64,000 nucleotides of DNA from Lachnospiraceae bacterium (lineage in GTDB: Bacteria; Bacillota; Clostridia; Lachnospirales; Lachnospiraceae), in the NCBI GenBank assembly GCA_900766815.1, contig CAAFWV010000069.1, positions 1 through 64,000 on the forward strand, read 5' to 3'. The translations under genes and the position numbers were made by a program. Below are positions 52,393-60,610 of the stretch, one piece after another. How positions within the stretch are numbered: the first letter of the stretch is position 1; each line of letters begins with the position of its first letter. The notes under the pieces were generated by a model. It did not search any database, was not told the origin of the DNA, and saw only the letters and a program-made list of their open reading frames with translations.

Positions 52393-53307
52393 ATGGAACA
52401 TTTACAGTTTACGGTGGACGAGGATTCTGAAGGACTTAGGCTGGATAAATATATCTCTGATATGACGGGTCCTTTGCTTTCTCGTTCTTTTTTACAGAAA
52501 ATAATAAAGAATAACGAGGTATTTGTTAACTCATCGCCTAAGAAGCCGAGCTATAAGGTTGCTTTGGGCGACGACGTGTATTTTACAGTGCCTGATGCTG
52601 AGAACTGTAATATTACACCTGAAGATATACCCCTGGATATTCTTTACGAGGATGATGATGTCATTGTGGTGAACAAGCCTAAGGGTATGGTGGTTCATCC
52701 TGCGGCGGGACACTTCGAGCATACCTTGGTTAATGCCCTCATGTACCATTGCGGTGACTCGCTGTCCGGAATCAATGGCGTTATGCGTCCCGGCATTGTG
52801 CATCGTATCGATATGAATACCACCGGAAGCATAATTGCCTGCAAGAATGATAATGCCCATATAAAAATTGCAGCCCAGCTTAAGGAGCATAGCATCAATC
52901 GTACCTATATAGCCATCGTATGTGGCAATATCGGGGAGGATGAGCTGACAATCAATGCACCCTTAGGCCGAAGCAGTAAGGACCGCAAGAAGATGGCTGT
53001 TGTTCAGGGCGGCAAAAACGCGATTACTCACGTATTCGTCCGCCAAAGATTTGGAACTTATACCCTTGTGGAATGTAAGCTCGAGACCGGAAGAACCCAC
53101 CAGATTAGGGTACATATGGCATCGATTAATCATCCTATTTTGGGTGATGACATATACGGAAAAGCAAGTAATAGATTTAAAACCGATGGTCAGGCTTTAC
53201 ATGCATATAAACTTGGGTTTGTACATCCCACTTCGGGTGAATATATTGAAACTGTAGCTCCGATTCCGGATTATATGAATCGTATATTGGTTGAACTCAA
53301 AGCCTAA
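52393..53307 (+). CDS. rluD: RluD-like 23S rRNA pseudouridine synthase
   Basis: 304 residues. An N-terminal S4 RNA-binding domain (about 12-75, LRLDKYISDM and SRSFLQKIIKNNEVFVN) is joined to a catalytic domain. The active-site motif HRIDMNTTG contains the nucleophilic Asp; TGRTHQIRVHMASINHPILGD is the second family motif. The family converts specific uridines in helix 69 or nearby rRNA to pseudouridine; RlmH, also encoded in this window, methylates one of the E. coli RluD products. Exact target not provable here. The next gene's promoter overlaps its last codons. Confidence 0.92.
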   Translation: MEHLQFTVDEDSEGLRLDKYISDMTGPLLSRSFLQKIIKNNEVFVNSSPKKPSYKVALGDDVYFTVPDAENCNITPEDIPLDILYEDDDVIVVNKPKGMVVHPAAGHFEHTLVNALMYHCGDSLSGINGVMRPGIVHRIDMNTTGSIIACKNDNAHIKIAAQLKEHSINRTYIAIVCGNIGEDELTINAPLGRSSKDRKKMAVVQGGKNAITHVFVRQRFGTYTLVECKLETGRTHQIRVHMASINHPILGDDIYGKASNRFKTDGQALHAYKLGFVHPTSGEYIETVAPIPDYMNRILVELKA

Positions 53308-53319
53308 ATTTGATAAAAT
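53291..53319 (+). promoter_or_regulatory. SigA-type promoter for the cytidylate kinase-like gene
   Basis: TTGAAC (53291-53296), 17-bp spacer, TAAAAT (53314-53319). It starts inside rluD and predicts a start site near 53326, giving a leader of about 47 nt that contains a hairpin. Confidence 0.65.
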
Positions 53320-53336
53320 AAAGTTAGTTGCAGAGC

Positions 53337-53355
53337 GCTTTTGCCATGCAAAAGC
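53337..53355 (+). promoter_or_regulatory. Perfect hairpin in the 5' leader
   Basis: The 8-bp arms GCTTTTGC (53337-53344) and GCAAAAGC (53348-53355) are perfect complements around a CAT loop. The hairpin ends 8 nt before the Shine-Dalgarno sequence and has no T-run, so it is not a terminator. It could stabilise the leader or be a protein site. Confidence 0.5.
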
Positions 53356-53372
53356 AAGAAATGGAGGCGGCT

Positions 53373-53999
53373 ATGAATACAATTATCACAATTGGCAGAC
53401 AATATGGTTCTGCAGGTAGGGAGATTGGCTCCCTGGTAGCTAAGGAGTGTAATATTCCATATTATGATAAGGAGTTGCTTACAAGGGCAGCTAAGGAAAG
53501 CGGTTTCTGCGAGGAGATGCTTGAATTACATGATGAGAGACCTTCAAGCTCATTCCTCTATAATCTTGTTATGGACACATACAGCTTTGGATATAATGCA
53601 TCAAGCTTTGGCGAGATGCCGATTTCACATAAGATATTCTTAGCTCAGTTCGATACAATTAAGAAGATTGCTTCAGAGGGACCCTGTGTTATAGTTGGAA
53701 GATGTGCTGATTACGCACTTGCTGATTATCAGAACGTTCTGAACGTATTTATATACGGTGATGAGGAATCCAAGGTGAAGAGGATTATGTCGCACAATGA
53801 GGGCATATCAGCCAAGGAAGCCAAGGATATGATGGTCAAGAAGGATAAGCAGCGTCAGAGCTATTATAACTATTACTCATCTAAGAAGTGGGGAAGAGCT
53901 GACAGTTATGATTTGTGTATTAACAGTTCAAAGCTTGGTGTAGAAGGTACTAAGAAACTGATTATTCAGGCAATTGAAGATTTTGAGAATTGCAGATAG
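53373..53999 (+). CDS. Cytidylate kinase-like P-loop protein
   Basis: 208 residues. The chain opens with MNTIITIGRQYGSAGREIG, a degenerate P-loop of the cytidylate kinase-like family (PF13189 type), and continues with YYDKELLTRAAKESG. The later CVIVGRCADYAL and the lid-like KVKRIMSHNEGISAKEAKDMM follow. Substrate is unknown; a nucleotide or other small-molecule kinase is expected for the fold. ATG 53373 with GGAGG a few bases upstream is chosen; the longer frame begins inside the leader hairpin region. A hairpin follows the stop, so the gene may be transcribed alone. Confidence 0.85.
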   Translation: MNTIITIGRQYGSAGREIGSLVAKECNIPYYDKELLTRAAKESGFCEEMLELHDERPSSSFLYNLVMDTYSFGYNASSFGEMPISHKIFLAQFDTIKKIASEGPCVIVGRCADYALADYQNVLNVFIYGDEESKVKRIMSHNEGISAKEAKDMMVKKDKQRQSYYNYYSSKKWGRADSYDLCINSSKLGVEGTKKLIIQAIEDFENCR

Positions 54000-54004
54000 T
54001 TAAG

Positions 54005-54034
54005 TTAAGCCGGAGTCAGGTGATTCCGGCTTAA
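54005..54034 (+). terminator. Terminator-like hairpin after the kinase-like gene
   Basis: The 10-bp arms TTAAGCCGGA (54005-54014) and TCCGGCTTAA (54025-54034) are perfect complements with a 10-base loop. The following TATTGTGTTGG is only moderately T-rich, so efficiency is uncertain. Confidence 0.6.
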
Positions 54035-54062
54035 TATTGTGTTGGAGAACAATTGGGGGAAT

Positions 54063-55073
54063 ATGATAGAGATTATTATTGATGCTGCCGATTCGATGCA
54101 GCGTGTGGATAAGTATTTATTAAGACAGCTTCCGGGAGCAGGGAAGAGCCTGATTTATAAGCAGATCAGGAAGAAGAATATTACCCTTAACGGGGCTAAG
54201 ATGACAGGACAGGAGAAGCTTGCCAAGGGTGATACCCTACAGCTTTACTTTGCTGATGAGACATATGAGAAGTTCAGGGAGCCACTCTACAATGAACTTA
54301 ATGAGAAGACCCTGGCCCTGTGTGATAAGGCATATGAGACTCTTGACGGAATCAAGGCCGTATATGAGGATGAGAATATACTTGTACTTAATAAGCCTAT
54401 GGGAATACTTAGCCAGCAGGCAATAGAGAATGATATGTCGCTCAATGAATGGGCAATCGGATATCTGCATAATAACGGTACTGTAGATGCAAGGTCACTG
54501 GCTCACTTCAAGCCGTCAGTGCTTAACAGACTCGACAGGAATACTTCCGGAATGGTTATTGTAGGAAAGACCCTGCTTGGTAGTAATACCTGCTCAGAGC
54601 TTATCAGGAACCGTAAGATTGAGAAATATTATCTTACCATGGTTATGGGTAAGCTTGAAGGTAGTCGTACACTGTTTGGTTATCATATTAAAGATGGCCG
54701 TATAAATAAAGCTGAGATTAAGGATAATTTACTTCCCGGTGAGAACGAGAATGATTATGACCTTGTCGAGACCAGATACCGCTCCATTAAGACCATGAAG
54801 CAGGAGAGACTTGGGGATATAAGTCTTCTTGAGGTTGAGCTTGTAACGGGTAAGAGCCATCAGATCAGAGCACATATGGCCCATATCGGACACCCAATTG
54901 TCGGAGATACGAAATACGGAGATAAGAAATATGAGAGGGCGCTTTTCTCAATGGGTATTAGGAATCAGTTGCTCCATTCATATAAGCTTGTATTTCCGAA
55001 GAAGCTGCCCGAGGGTATGCGAGCTCTGAGCGAGAAGGTGTTGGTCTGCATGCCTGAGTGGCTAGAGGATTAA
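54063..55073 (+). CDS. RluA-family pseudouridine synthase with S4 domain
   Basis: 336 residues, a second large-subunit-type pseudouridine synthase distinct from the RluD at 52393-53307. An S4 domain (about residues 12-70, QRVDKYLLRQL) precedes the catalytic domain. The active motif is LNRLDRNTSG, containing the catalytic Asp, and TGKSHQIRAHMAHIGHPIVGD is present. It resembles RluC-like enzymes, but the uridine modified is unknown. ATG 54063 follows a GGGGG Shine-Dalgarno-like run; the longer frame adds eight unrelated residues. recU begins 3 nt after the stop. Confidence 0.88.
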   Translation: MIEIIIDAADSMQRVDKYLLRQLPGAGKSLIYKQIRKKNITLNGAKMTGQEKLAKGDTLQLYFADETYEKFREPLYNELNEKTLALCDKAYETLDGIKAVYEDENILVLNKPMGILSQQAIENDMSLNEWAIGYLHNNGTVDARSLAHFKPSVLNRLDRNTSGMVIVGKTLLGSNTCSELIRNRKIEKYYLTMVMGKLEGSRTLFGYHIKDGRINKAEIKDNLLPGENENDYDLVETRYRSIKTMKQERLGDISLLEVELVTGKSHQIRAHMAHIGHPIVGDTKYGDKKYERALFSMGIRNQLLHSYKLVFPKKLPEGMRALSEKVLVCMPEWLED

Positions 55074-55075
55074 AT

Positions 55076-55603
55076 ATGGCAACCTGGAAGACAAGAGGGC
55101 TTAGGGGTTCCGTCCTTGAGGATATGATAAACAGAACCAATGAGGTGTATGAGGAGAAGGGGATTGCGCTGATTCAGAAGATTCCTACACCAATAACCCC
55201 CATTGAGATGAATAATAAGAAGCAGATAACGCTGGCTTACTTTGATAAGAAGAGTACCATTGATTATATTGGTGCGATTCAGGGACTGCCGGTATGCTTT
55301 GATGCTAAGGAATGTGCGACGGACAGGTTTGCGCTGGCCAATATCCATCCTCATCAGGTTGACTTCATGGAGAAGTTCGAGAAGCAGGGTGGAATTGCCT
55401 TCTTTCTGATTCACTATACAACTAAGGATATTTTCTATTATTTGAGACTGTGTGAGCTCAAGGTGTTTTGGGAGAGGGCCGAAAACGGAGGACGTAAGAG
55501 CTTTAGACTTGATGAACTTAATCCGGAGTACTTCATTAAGGATACCAATGGACCGCTCATTCATTACCTTGAATATATCCAGAAGGATATGGACGAGAGA
55601 TAA
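55076..55603 (+). CDS. recU: Holliday junction resolvase RecU
   Basis: 175 residues. The Firmicute resolvase RecU is recognised from the sequence order: RGLRGSVLEDMINRTNEVY at the N-terminus, IQKIPTPITPIEM, then the nuclease core with STIDYIGAIQG and CFDAKEC supplying Asp and Glu-Lys residues of the PD-(D/E)xK site. HPHQVDFMEKFEKQGGIAF and FWERAENGGRKSF follow. It cleaves four-way junctions in recombination and chromosome segregation. AGAGG is 7 nt before the ATG, which is preferred over an in-frame start inside the preceding gene. RecU often neighbours a PBP gene; here it sits between a pseudouridine synthase and his genes. Confidence 0.9.
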   Translation: MATWKTRGLRGSVLEDMINRTNEVYEEKGIALIQKIPTPITPIEMNNKKQITLAYFDKKSTIDYIGAIQGLPVCFDAKECATDRFALANIHPHQVDFMEKFEKQGGIAFFLIHYTTKDIFYYLRLCELKVFWERAENGGRKSFRLDELNPEYFIKDTNGPLIHYLEYIQKDMDER

Positions 55604-55615
55604 ATAAGTAATTAT

Positions 55616-55644
55616 TTGACAATTGTATACAATTCTTATATAAT
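55616..55644 (+). promoter_or_regulatory. Consensus SigA promoter of the histidine operon
   Basis: TTGACA (55616-55621), 17-bp spacer, TATAAT (55639-55644): both boxes and spacing match the consensus exactly. So strong a promoter is normally controlled, and a palindromic operator fills most of the spacer. Predicted leader is about 67 nt. Confidence 0.9.
55621..55634. promoter_or_regulatory. Palindromic operator in the his promoter, identical core to the one at 774-785
   Basis: AATTGTATACAATT is a perfect 14-bp palindrome located immediately after the -35 box. Its 12-bp core ATTGTATACAAT is identical to the operator in the citrate synthase-gntR-icd promoter. A bound regulator would block RNA polymerase. 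The likely binder is the GntR/FCD protein encoded at 2343-3023. Confidence 0.75.
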
Positions 55645-55717
55645 TTCACGTGGTAGCAAATTAGCACGCTAAAGTGCGGCGCCAAAAATAAAGGTTTATA
55701 AGGATTTTGGAGACAGA

Positions 55718-57352
55718 ATGAATAATTTATTGCATACACCGGATGGTGTCAGAGACATTTATGATAAGGATTATCTGCTCAAGTATAAGACCGAGAATAT
55801 GATATCTGAGGTCTTTCATGAGGCAGGCTATAAGGATATCAAGACACCTACTCTGGAATATTATGATGTATTTGGTGACGAGGTTGGAACTACACCCAGG
55901 AATAATTTGTACAAGTTTGATGACAGGAATGGAGATACGGTCGTACTCAGACCTGATTTTACCCCGTCTATAGCCAGATGTGCAGCTAAGTACTTCATGG
56001 AGGATGATGATACCTTAAGATTCACATATAAGGGTGATACCTTCAGCCAGACAGCCTCTCTTCAGGGTAAGCTTGTAGAGACCACACAGATGGGTGTGGA
56101 GCTAATAGGCGAGAATGAGGTTTGGGCAGATGCAGAGGTTCTGGATCTGTCAATCAAGGCACTGCTTGCAACAGGACTCAGTCACTTCAATGTTACTATT
56201 GGCAATATTGAATATTTCAAGGGCTTATGTGAGGAGTTTGGCTTCGATGAGGAGACCGAGCTTGCACTCAGAGACCTTATTACCAATAAGAACTTCTTCG
56301 GTGCACGCAAATATCTTGAGGATATATGCGCTGACGAAACCGTAATAGAGAAGGTATGCAAGCTTGATATGCTTATTGGCGGTAAGAATGTGCTTAACGA
56401 GGCAGAGAAGCTGACCTCCAATCCGAGGAGCAAGGCTGCAATAAGTCACCTTCGTGAGCTCAGCCTTATGCTTGAGAAGAAGGGCTACGGCGAGTATATC
56501 TATTTTGACCTAAGCATGCTTAACAAATACAAATACTACACAGGTGTTGTATTTAAGGCATATACCTATGGTGTAGGTGACTGTATTCTTAAGGGCGGCA
56601 GATATGACAATCTGCTTGGAAAGTTCGGCAAAGAGGCACCCGCAATCGGCTTTGTCATCATGATTGACGACCTAATATCCGCTCTTTCAAGTCCCACGGC
56701 GAGCGAAAAACGCGAATATCTCACTTTTGCCCTGACCAAGGGAAGGCTTGCCAAGAAGACGCTCGAGCTTTTAGAACAGCTTGGAATAACCTGTGATGAG
56801 ATGAAGGAGGATACCAGAAAGCTTATATTTGTTAATGAAGAGCTTAAGCTTAAATTCTTCCTTGCTAAGGGTCCGGATGTTCCGACCTATGTGGAATATG
56901 GTGCTGCCGATATTGGTGTTGTCGGCAAGGATACCATAATGGAAGAAGACAGAAGGGTATATGAGGTACTTGACTTAGGCTTCGGTAAGTGCAGAATGTG
57001 TGTATGCGGACCTAAGAGTGCTAAAGAGCTGCTCAAGCATCATGACCAGATAAGGGTATGTACCAAGTATCCTGCAATTGCCAAGAATTACTTCTACAAT
57101 GAGAAGCATCAGACTGTTGAGCTTATTAAGCTAAACGGTTCTGTGGAGCTTGGACCGATTGTCGGACTTGGTGATGTTATTGTAGATATTGTTGAGACGG
57201 GTTCTACACTTAGAGAGAACGGACTGGACGTTCTTGAGGAAATCTGTCCTCTCTCTGCGAGAATGATTGTCAATCAGGTAAGCATGCAGATGCAGCCTGC
57301 CAGAATTAAGGAGCTTATAGCGAAGCTTCGTGAAATAATAAGTGAGGATTAA
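55718..57352 (+). CDS. hisZG: HisZ-HisG fusion: ATP phosphoribosyltransferase
   Basis: 544 residues joining two normally separate subunits. Residues 1 to about 325 are HisZ, the histidyl-tRNA synthetase-like regulatory part (LLHTPDGVRDIY, VLRPDFTPSIARCAAKYF, LKGGRYDNLLGKFG). Residues about 333-544 are a full short-form HisG starting EYLTFALTKGRLAKK, with the PRPP-binding region near VDIVETGSTLRENGL. The short-form enzyme needs HisZ for activity and histidine feedback; here the partner is covalently attached with a linker of only a few residues. It catalyses the first step of histidine synthesis. GGAGA precedes the ATG. The single open frame with intact domains argues against a sequencing error. 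Confidence 0.92.
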   Translation: MNNLLHTPDGVRDIYDKDYLLKYKTENMISEVFHEAGYKDIKTPTLEYYDVFGDEVGTTPRNNLYKFDDRNGDTVVLRPDFTPSIARCAAKYFMEDDDTLRFTYKGDTFSQTASLQGKLVETTQMGVELIGENEVWADAEVLDLSIKALLATGLSHFNVTIGNIEYFKGLCEEFGFDEETELALRDLITNKNFFGARKYLEDICADETVIEKVCKLDMLIGGKNVLNEAEKLTSNPRSKAAISHLRELSLMLEKKGYGEYIYFDLSMLNKYKYYTGVVFKAYTYGVGDCILKGGRYDNLLGKFGKEAPAIGFVIMIDDLISALSSPTASEKREYLTFALTKGRLAKKTLELLEQLGITCDEMKEDTRKLIFVNEELKLKFFLAKGPDVPTYVEYGAADIGVVGKDTIMEEDRRVYEVLDLGFGKCRMCVCGPKSAKELLKHHDQIRVCTKYPAIAKNYFYNEKHQTVELIKLNGSVELGPIVGLGDVIVDIVETGSTLRENGLDVLEEICPLSARMIVNQVSMQMQPARIKELIAKLREIISED

Positions 57353-58650
57353 TGATGAGAATAGTTACGCTTAACGAGTCGGTCAAGAAGGATATTCTTG
57401 GAAGTCTGCTAAAGAGAAGTCCCAATCAGTATACTGAGTATGAAGCAACAGTCAATGAGATTGTTGCTGCCGTTAGGGAAAAGGGCGACGAAGCAGTCTT
57501 TGATTATACAAAGAGATTCGATAAATGGGATATTAATTCTTCCAATGTATTCGCTACAAGGGAAGAGATAGATGAAGCTTACCGACAGGTAGATGAGAAG
57601 CTTATCGGTATTCTTAAGGAAGCTGCTGAAAATATAAGAGACTTCCATAGGAAACAGGTAAGACAGAGCTTTATTACCACCAAGGATGATGGTTCTATCC
57701 TGGGTCAGAGAATAACACCAATTGAGAGTGTGGGCTGCTATGCTCCGGGCGGTAAGGCTGCCTATCCTTCAAGTGTACTTATGAATATTATTCCGGCTCA
57801 GGTAGCAGGTGTTGAGAGAATCGTGCTTGCAACTCCTGCCGGGGCCAATGGCAAGGTTCATCCTGTTACATTGGTCGCAGCTGATATTGCAGGTGTTACT
57901 GAGGTTGTTAAGCTTGGCGGAGCGCAGGCTATTGCAGCTCTTGCTTTCGGCACAGAAAGTATACCAAAGGTATGCAAGATAACGGGACCCGGTAATATAT
58001 TTGTAGCTCTTGCCAAGAAAGCCTGCTTTGGAAGTGTAGGCATTGATTCTATTGCCGGTCCGAGTGAGATTCTCGTTATAGCTGATGAAACAGCTAATCC
58101 TAAGTTTGTGGCTGCTGATCTGTTAAGCCAGGCTGAACATGATGAGATGGCAAGTGCAATACTTCTAACAACATCGATGGAGCTTGCAGATAAGGTTGCC
58201 ACAGAGGTAGACCGCTTCACAGAGATGCTCAGTCGTAAGGATATTATTGAGAAATCGCTTGATAACTACGGATATATCTTAGTCGGAGAGACTATGGATG
58301 ACCTTATTGATGCTGCCAATGATATTGCGAGCGAGCATCTCGAGATACAGACTAAAGAGCCGTATGAGGTTATGTGTAAGATAAAGAATGCGGGGGCGAT
58401 TTTTATAGGGCCGTATTCTTCAGAGCCTTTGGGAGATTATTTCGCAGGTCCCAATCACATACTTCCTACCAACGGAACGGCCAGGTTCTTCTCGCCATTA
58501 AATGTTGACGAATTTATGAAAAAGACTAGTATAATTTCTTATTCAAGAGTAGGATTAGAGAAGGTTCATGAATCTATTGAGTATTTTGCGGAAAGCGAGC
58601 AGCTGACAGCTCATGCCAACTCAATCAGAGTCAGATTTACGGAGGAATAA
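57352..58650 (+). CDS. hisD: Histidinol dehydrogenase
   Basis: 432 residues, the normal length. It performs the last two steps of histidine synthesis, oxidising histidinol to histidine with NAD and zinc. Zinc and active-site motifs include SQAEHDEMASA, GPGNIFVALAK, DSIAGPSEILVIAD and the C-terminal HILPTNGTARFFS. Two consecutive ATG codons are present; the first overlaps the hisZG stop by one base (TAATG), giving translational coupling. It is followed by hisB after 2 nt. Confidence 0.95.
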   Translation: MMRIVTLNESVKKDILGSLLKRSPNQYTEYEATVNEIVAAVREKGDEAVFDYTKRFDKWDINSSNVFATREEIDEAYRQVDEKLIGILKEAAENIRDFHRKQVRQSFITTKDDGSILGQRITPIESVGCYAPGGKAAYPSSVLMNIIPAQVAGVERIVLATPAGANGKVHPVTLVAADIAGVTEVVKLGGAQAIAALAFGTESIPKVCKITGPGNIFVALAKKACFGSVGIDSIAGPSEILVIADETANPKFVAADLLSQAEHDEMASAILLTTSMELADKVATEVDRFTEMLSRKDIIEKSLDNYGYILVGETMDDLIDAANDIASEHLEIQTKEPYEVMCKIKNAGAIFIGPYSSEPLGDYFAGPNHILPTNGTARFFSPLNVDEFMKKTSIISYSRVGLEKVHESIEYFAESEQLTAHANSIRVRFTEE

Positions 58651-58652
58651 TT

Positions 58653-59240
58653 ATGGAGAGACTATCGACCATTACGAGAGATACCAAGGAAACCCAGATA
58701 AGCGTAAATATTGATATCGATGGTGAAGGAAGGGCGGATATTGATACAGGTATCGGCTTCTTCGACCACATGCTTAAGAGCTTTACCAAGCATGGACTGT
58801 TCAACCTTGTATGCAAGGTAAACGGTGATCTTGAGGTAGATGGTCACCATACTGTAGAGGATACAGGTATTGTACTTGGTAATGCCATTAAGGAAGCTCT
58901 TGGAGATAAGCAGGGAATTAAGAGATTCGGTTCCTTCCTGCTTCCTATGGATGATGCACTGGTTCTGTGCTCTCTGGATTTAGGCGGAAGATCTTATTTC
59001 AAATTTGACTTCAAGTTCCCGACAGAGAGAGTAGGAGATATGGATACTCAGCTGTTCAGGGAATTCTTCCAGGCTGTTGCCAATGGAGCAGGCATGAATC
59101 TGCACTTTATGATTCTTGCCGGAGAGAACAGTCATCATATTGCAGAAGCAATGTATAAGGCCTTTGCCAAGGCTCTTGATGAAGCGACAACAATTGACCC
59201 AAGAATAGAAGGAGTGCAGAGCACAAAGGGTATGCTCTAA
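58653..59240 (+). CDS. hisB: Imidazoleglycerol-phosphate dehydratase
   Basis: 195 residues, the monofunctional form without the N-terminal phosphatase of E. coli HisB. The two conserved di-histidine manganese motifs are seen: HHTVEDTGIVLG and HHIAEAMYKAFAKAL, with GIGFFDHMLKSFTKHG near the N-terminus. It dehydrates IGP to imidazole-acetol phosphate. ATG 58653 follows GGAGGAAT. Six bases separate it from the next gene. Confidence 0.95.
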   Translation: MERLSTITRDTKETQISVNIDIDGEGRADIDTGIGFFDHMLKSFTKHGLFNLVCKVNGDLEVDGHHTVEDTGIVLGNAIKEALGDKQGIKRFGSFLLPMDDALVLCSLDLGGRSYFKFDFKFPTERVGDMDTQLFREFFQAVANGAGMNLHFMILAGENSHHIAEAMYKAFAKALDEATTIDPRIEGVQSTKGML

Positions 59241-59246
59241 ATTATT

Positions 59247-60527
59247 ATGATTAAATTTATTCCGGTTATCTATTTATACAACAATCTTGCCATTAAATCC
59301 TTTAATGATACTACTGTTGTTAAGGCAGATCCTGTAAGTCTTGCTTCATATTACAGCAACATGGGCTGCGACAGTATTATTCTCATGGACTTAAGCAATA
59401 ATGATGAGGAGCATGAGGCTGCACTTGATGTAATTAAGGCTATCTGCGATGCTGTCGATATTCCCGTTATCGGAGCCGGCAATGTCAAGAGGATGGAGGA
59501 TATCAAGAAGCTTCTCTATGCAGGCTGTACTCAGGCAATGCTTAACTACAGTAAGGAAGGAAATATTGAGATTACCGAGGAAGTATCCAAGAAGTTCGGT
59601 AAGGATAAGATAGTTGCTTCTGTAAGTAATATTGTGGAGCTTGAGGACAGGAAGGATTTGCTTGAGGAATATGTTTCCTCTGTATACTTCCTTACATATA
59701 CAAGCCTTAAGGATGCCATTAAGAAGTCTCCTGTACCTGTTATGGGTCAGTGTCCCGAGATATCACTTGAGAAGCTGATATCGCTCGCCAAGCATGATAA
59801 TCTTTGTGCCATCTGCGGCGATATAGTTTCAGATAATATTGATTCACTGAATTCGTTAAAAAATGTGCTTGAGGAGAACGGTATTGAGACAGCTTCACTT
59901 AAGGCCAAATTCAAATGGTCTGATTTCAAGCTTAATTCCGACGGACATGTAACAGTGGTTGTTCAGGATGTTAAGACGGATGAAGTTCTTATGGTCGCTT
60001 ATATGAATGAAGAGGCCTACAATAAGACTATAGCTACGGGCAGAATGACATATTACAGCCGTAGCAGGAACGAGCTGTGGGTTAAGGGAGAGACCAGTGG
60101 TCATTTCCAGTATCTTCAGAGTCTGTATGTAGATTGTGATGCCGATACATTACTTGCTAAGGTTACCCAGGTAGGTGCGGCGTGTCATACAGGCAACAAG
60201 AGCTGTTTCTACAGATCCGTTGTTGAGAAGGATATCAAGAGTGAGGACAATCCTCTTAAGGTATTTGAAGAGGTTCTTGATATTATTAAGGACAGGAAGG
60301 TTAATCCCAAGGAGGGTTCATATACCAATTATCTGTTTGATAAGGGTATAGATAAGATACTTAAGAAGCTTGGTGAGGAAGCAACCGAAATCGTAATTGC
60401 GGCCAAGAATCCCAATCCTAATGAGATAAAGTATGAGATTAGCGATTTTCTGTATCATATGATGGTTCTGATGGTTGAAAAGGGTGTGACCTGGGAAGAG
60501 ATTACCGAAGAGCTTGCCAAGAGATAA
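59247..60527 (+). CDS. hisIE: HisIE with an N-terminal degenerate HisA/HisF-like barrel
   Basis: 426 residues in three parts. Residues 1 to about 205 are a HisA/HisF-like TIM barrel (IPVIYLYNN, VDIPVIGAGNVKRMEDIKKLL), but the two catalytic aspartates of that family are replaced by Tyr9 and Ser127. Residues about 225-325 are HisI, phosphoribosyl-AMP cyclohydrolase, with its metal motif VDCDADTLLAKV and zinc cysteines in ACHTGNKSC. Residues about 335-426 are HisE, phosphoribosyl-ATP pyrophosphohydrolase, with KKLGEEATEIVIAAKN. HisI and HisE carry out steps two and three of the pathway. The barrel is probably structural or regulatory. hisA, hisF, hisH and hisC are not in this operon. Confidence 0.9.
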   Translation: MIKFIPVIYLYNNLAIKSFNDTTVVKADPVSLASYYSNMGCDSIILMDLSNNDEEHEAALDVIKAICDAVDIPVIGAGNVKRMEDIKKLLYAGCTQAMLNYSKEGNIEITEEVSKKFGKDKIVASVSNIVELEDRKDLLEEYVSSVYFLTYTSLKDAIKKSPVPVMGQCPEISLEKLISLAKHDNLCAICGDIVSDNIDSLNSLKNVLEENGIETASLKAKFKWSDFKLNSDGHVTVVVQDVKTDEVLMVAYMNEEAYNKTIATGRMTYYSRSRNELWVKGETSGHFQYLQSLYVDCDADTLLAKVTQVGAACHTGNKSCFYRSVVEKDIKSEDNPLKVFEEVLDIIKDRKVNPKEGSYTNYLFDKGIDKILKKLGEEATEIVIAAKNPNPNEIKYEISDFLYHMMVLMVEKGVTWEEITEELAKR

Positions 60528-60610
60528 CGCCTGTATTTTAAGGGACTGTATTTTGCGGGCTTATTAAATATGGCTTATTAGCCTGAGCTTATTGTATAGA
60601 GAAAAAGTAC

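Noticed and set aside
55645..55717. Possible T-box or histidine attenuator in the his leader
   Set aside because: The leader is only about 67 nt, has no T-box sequence, no run of His codons and no terminator; the palindrome in the promoter is a better explanation for control.
56690..56720. HisZ-HisG fusion as a sequencing frameshift artefact
   Set aside because: Both domains are full length in one frame with normal codon use and a short plausible linker; no lost stop or start signature is visible at the junction.
60528..60610. Terminator after hisIE
   Set aside because: Only a 4-bp GGCT/AGCC pairing is seen, without a T-run; too weak to call.
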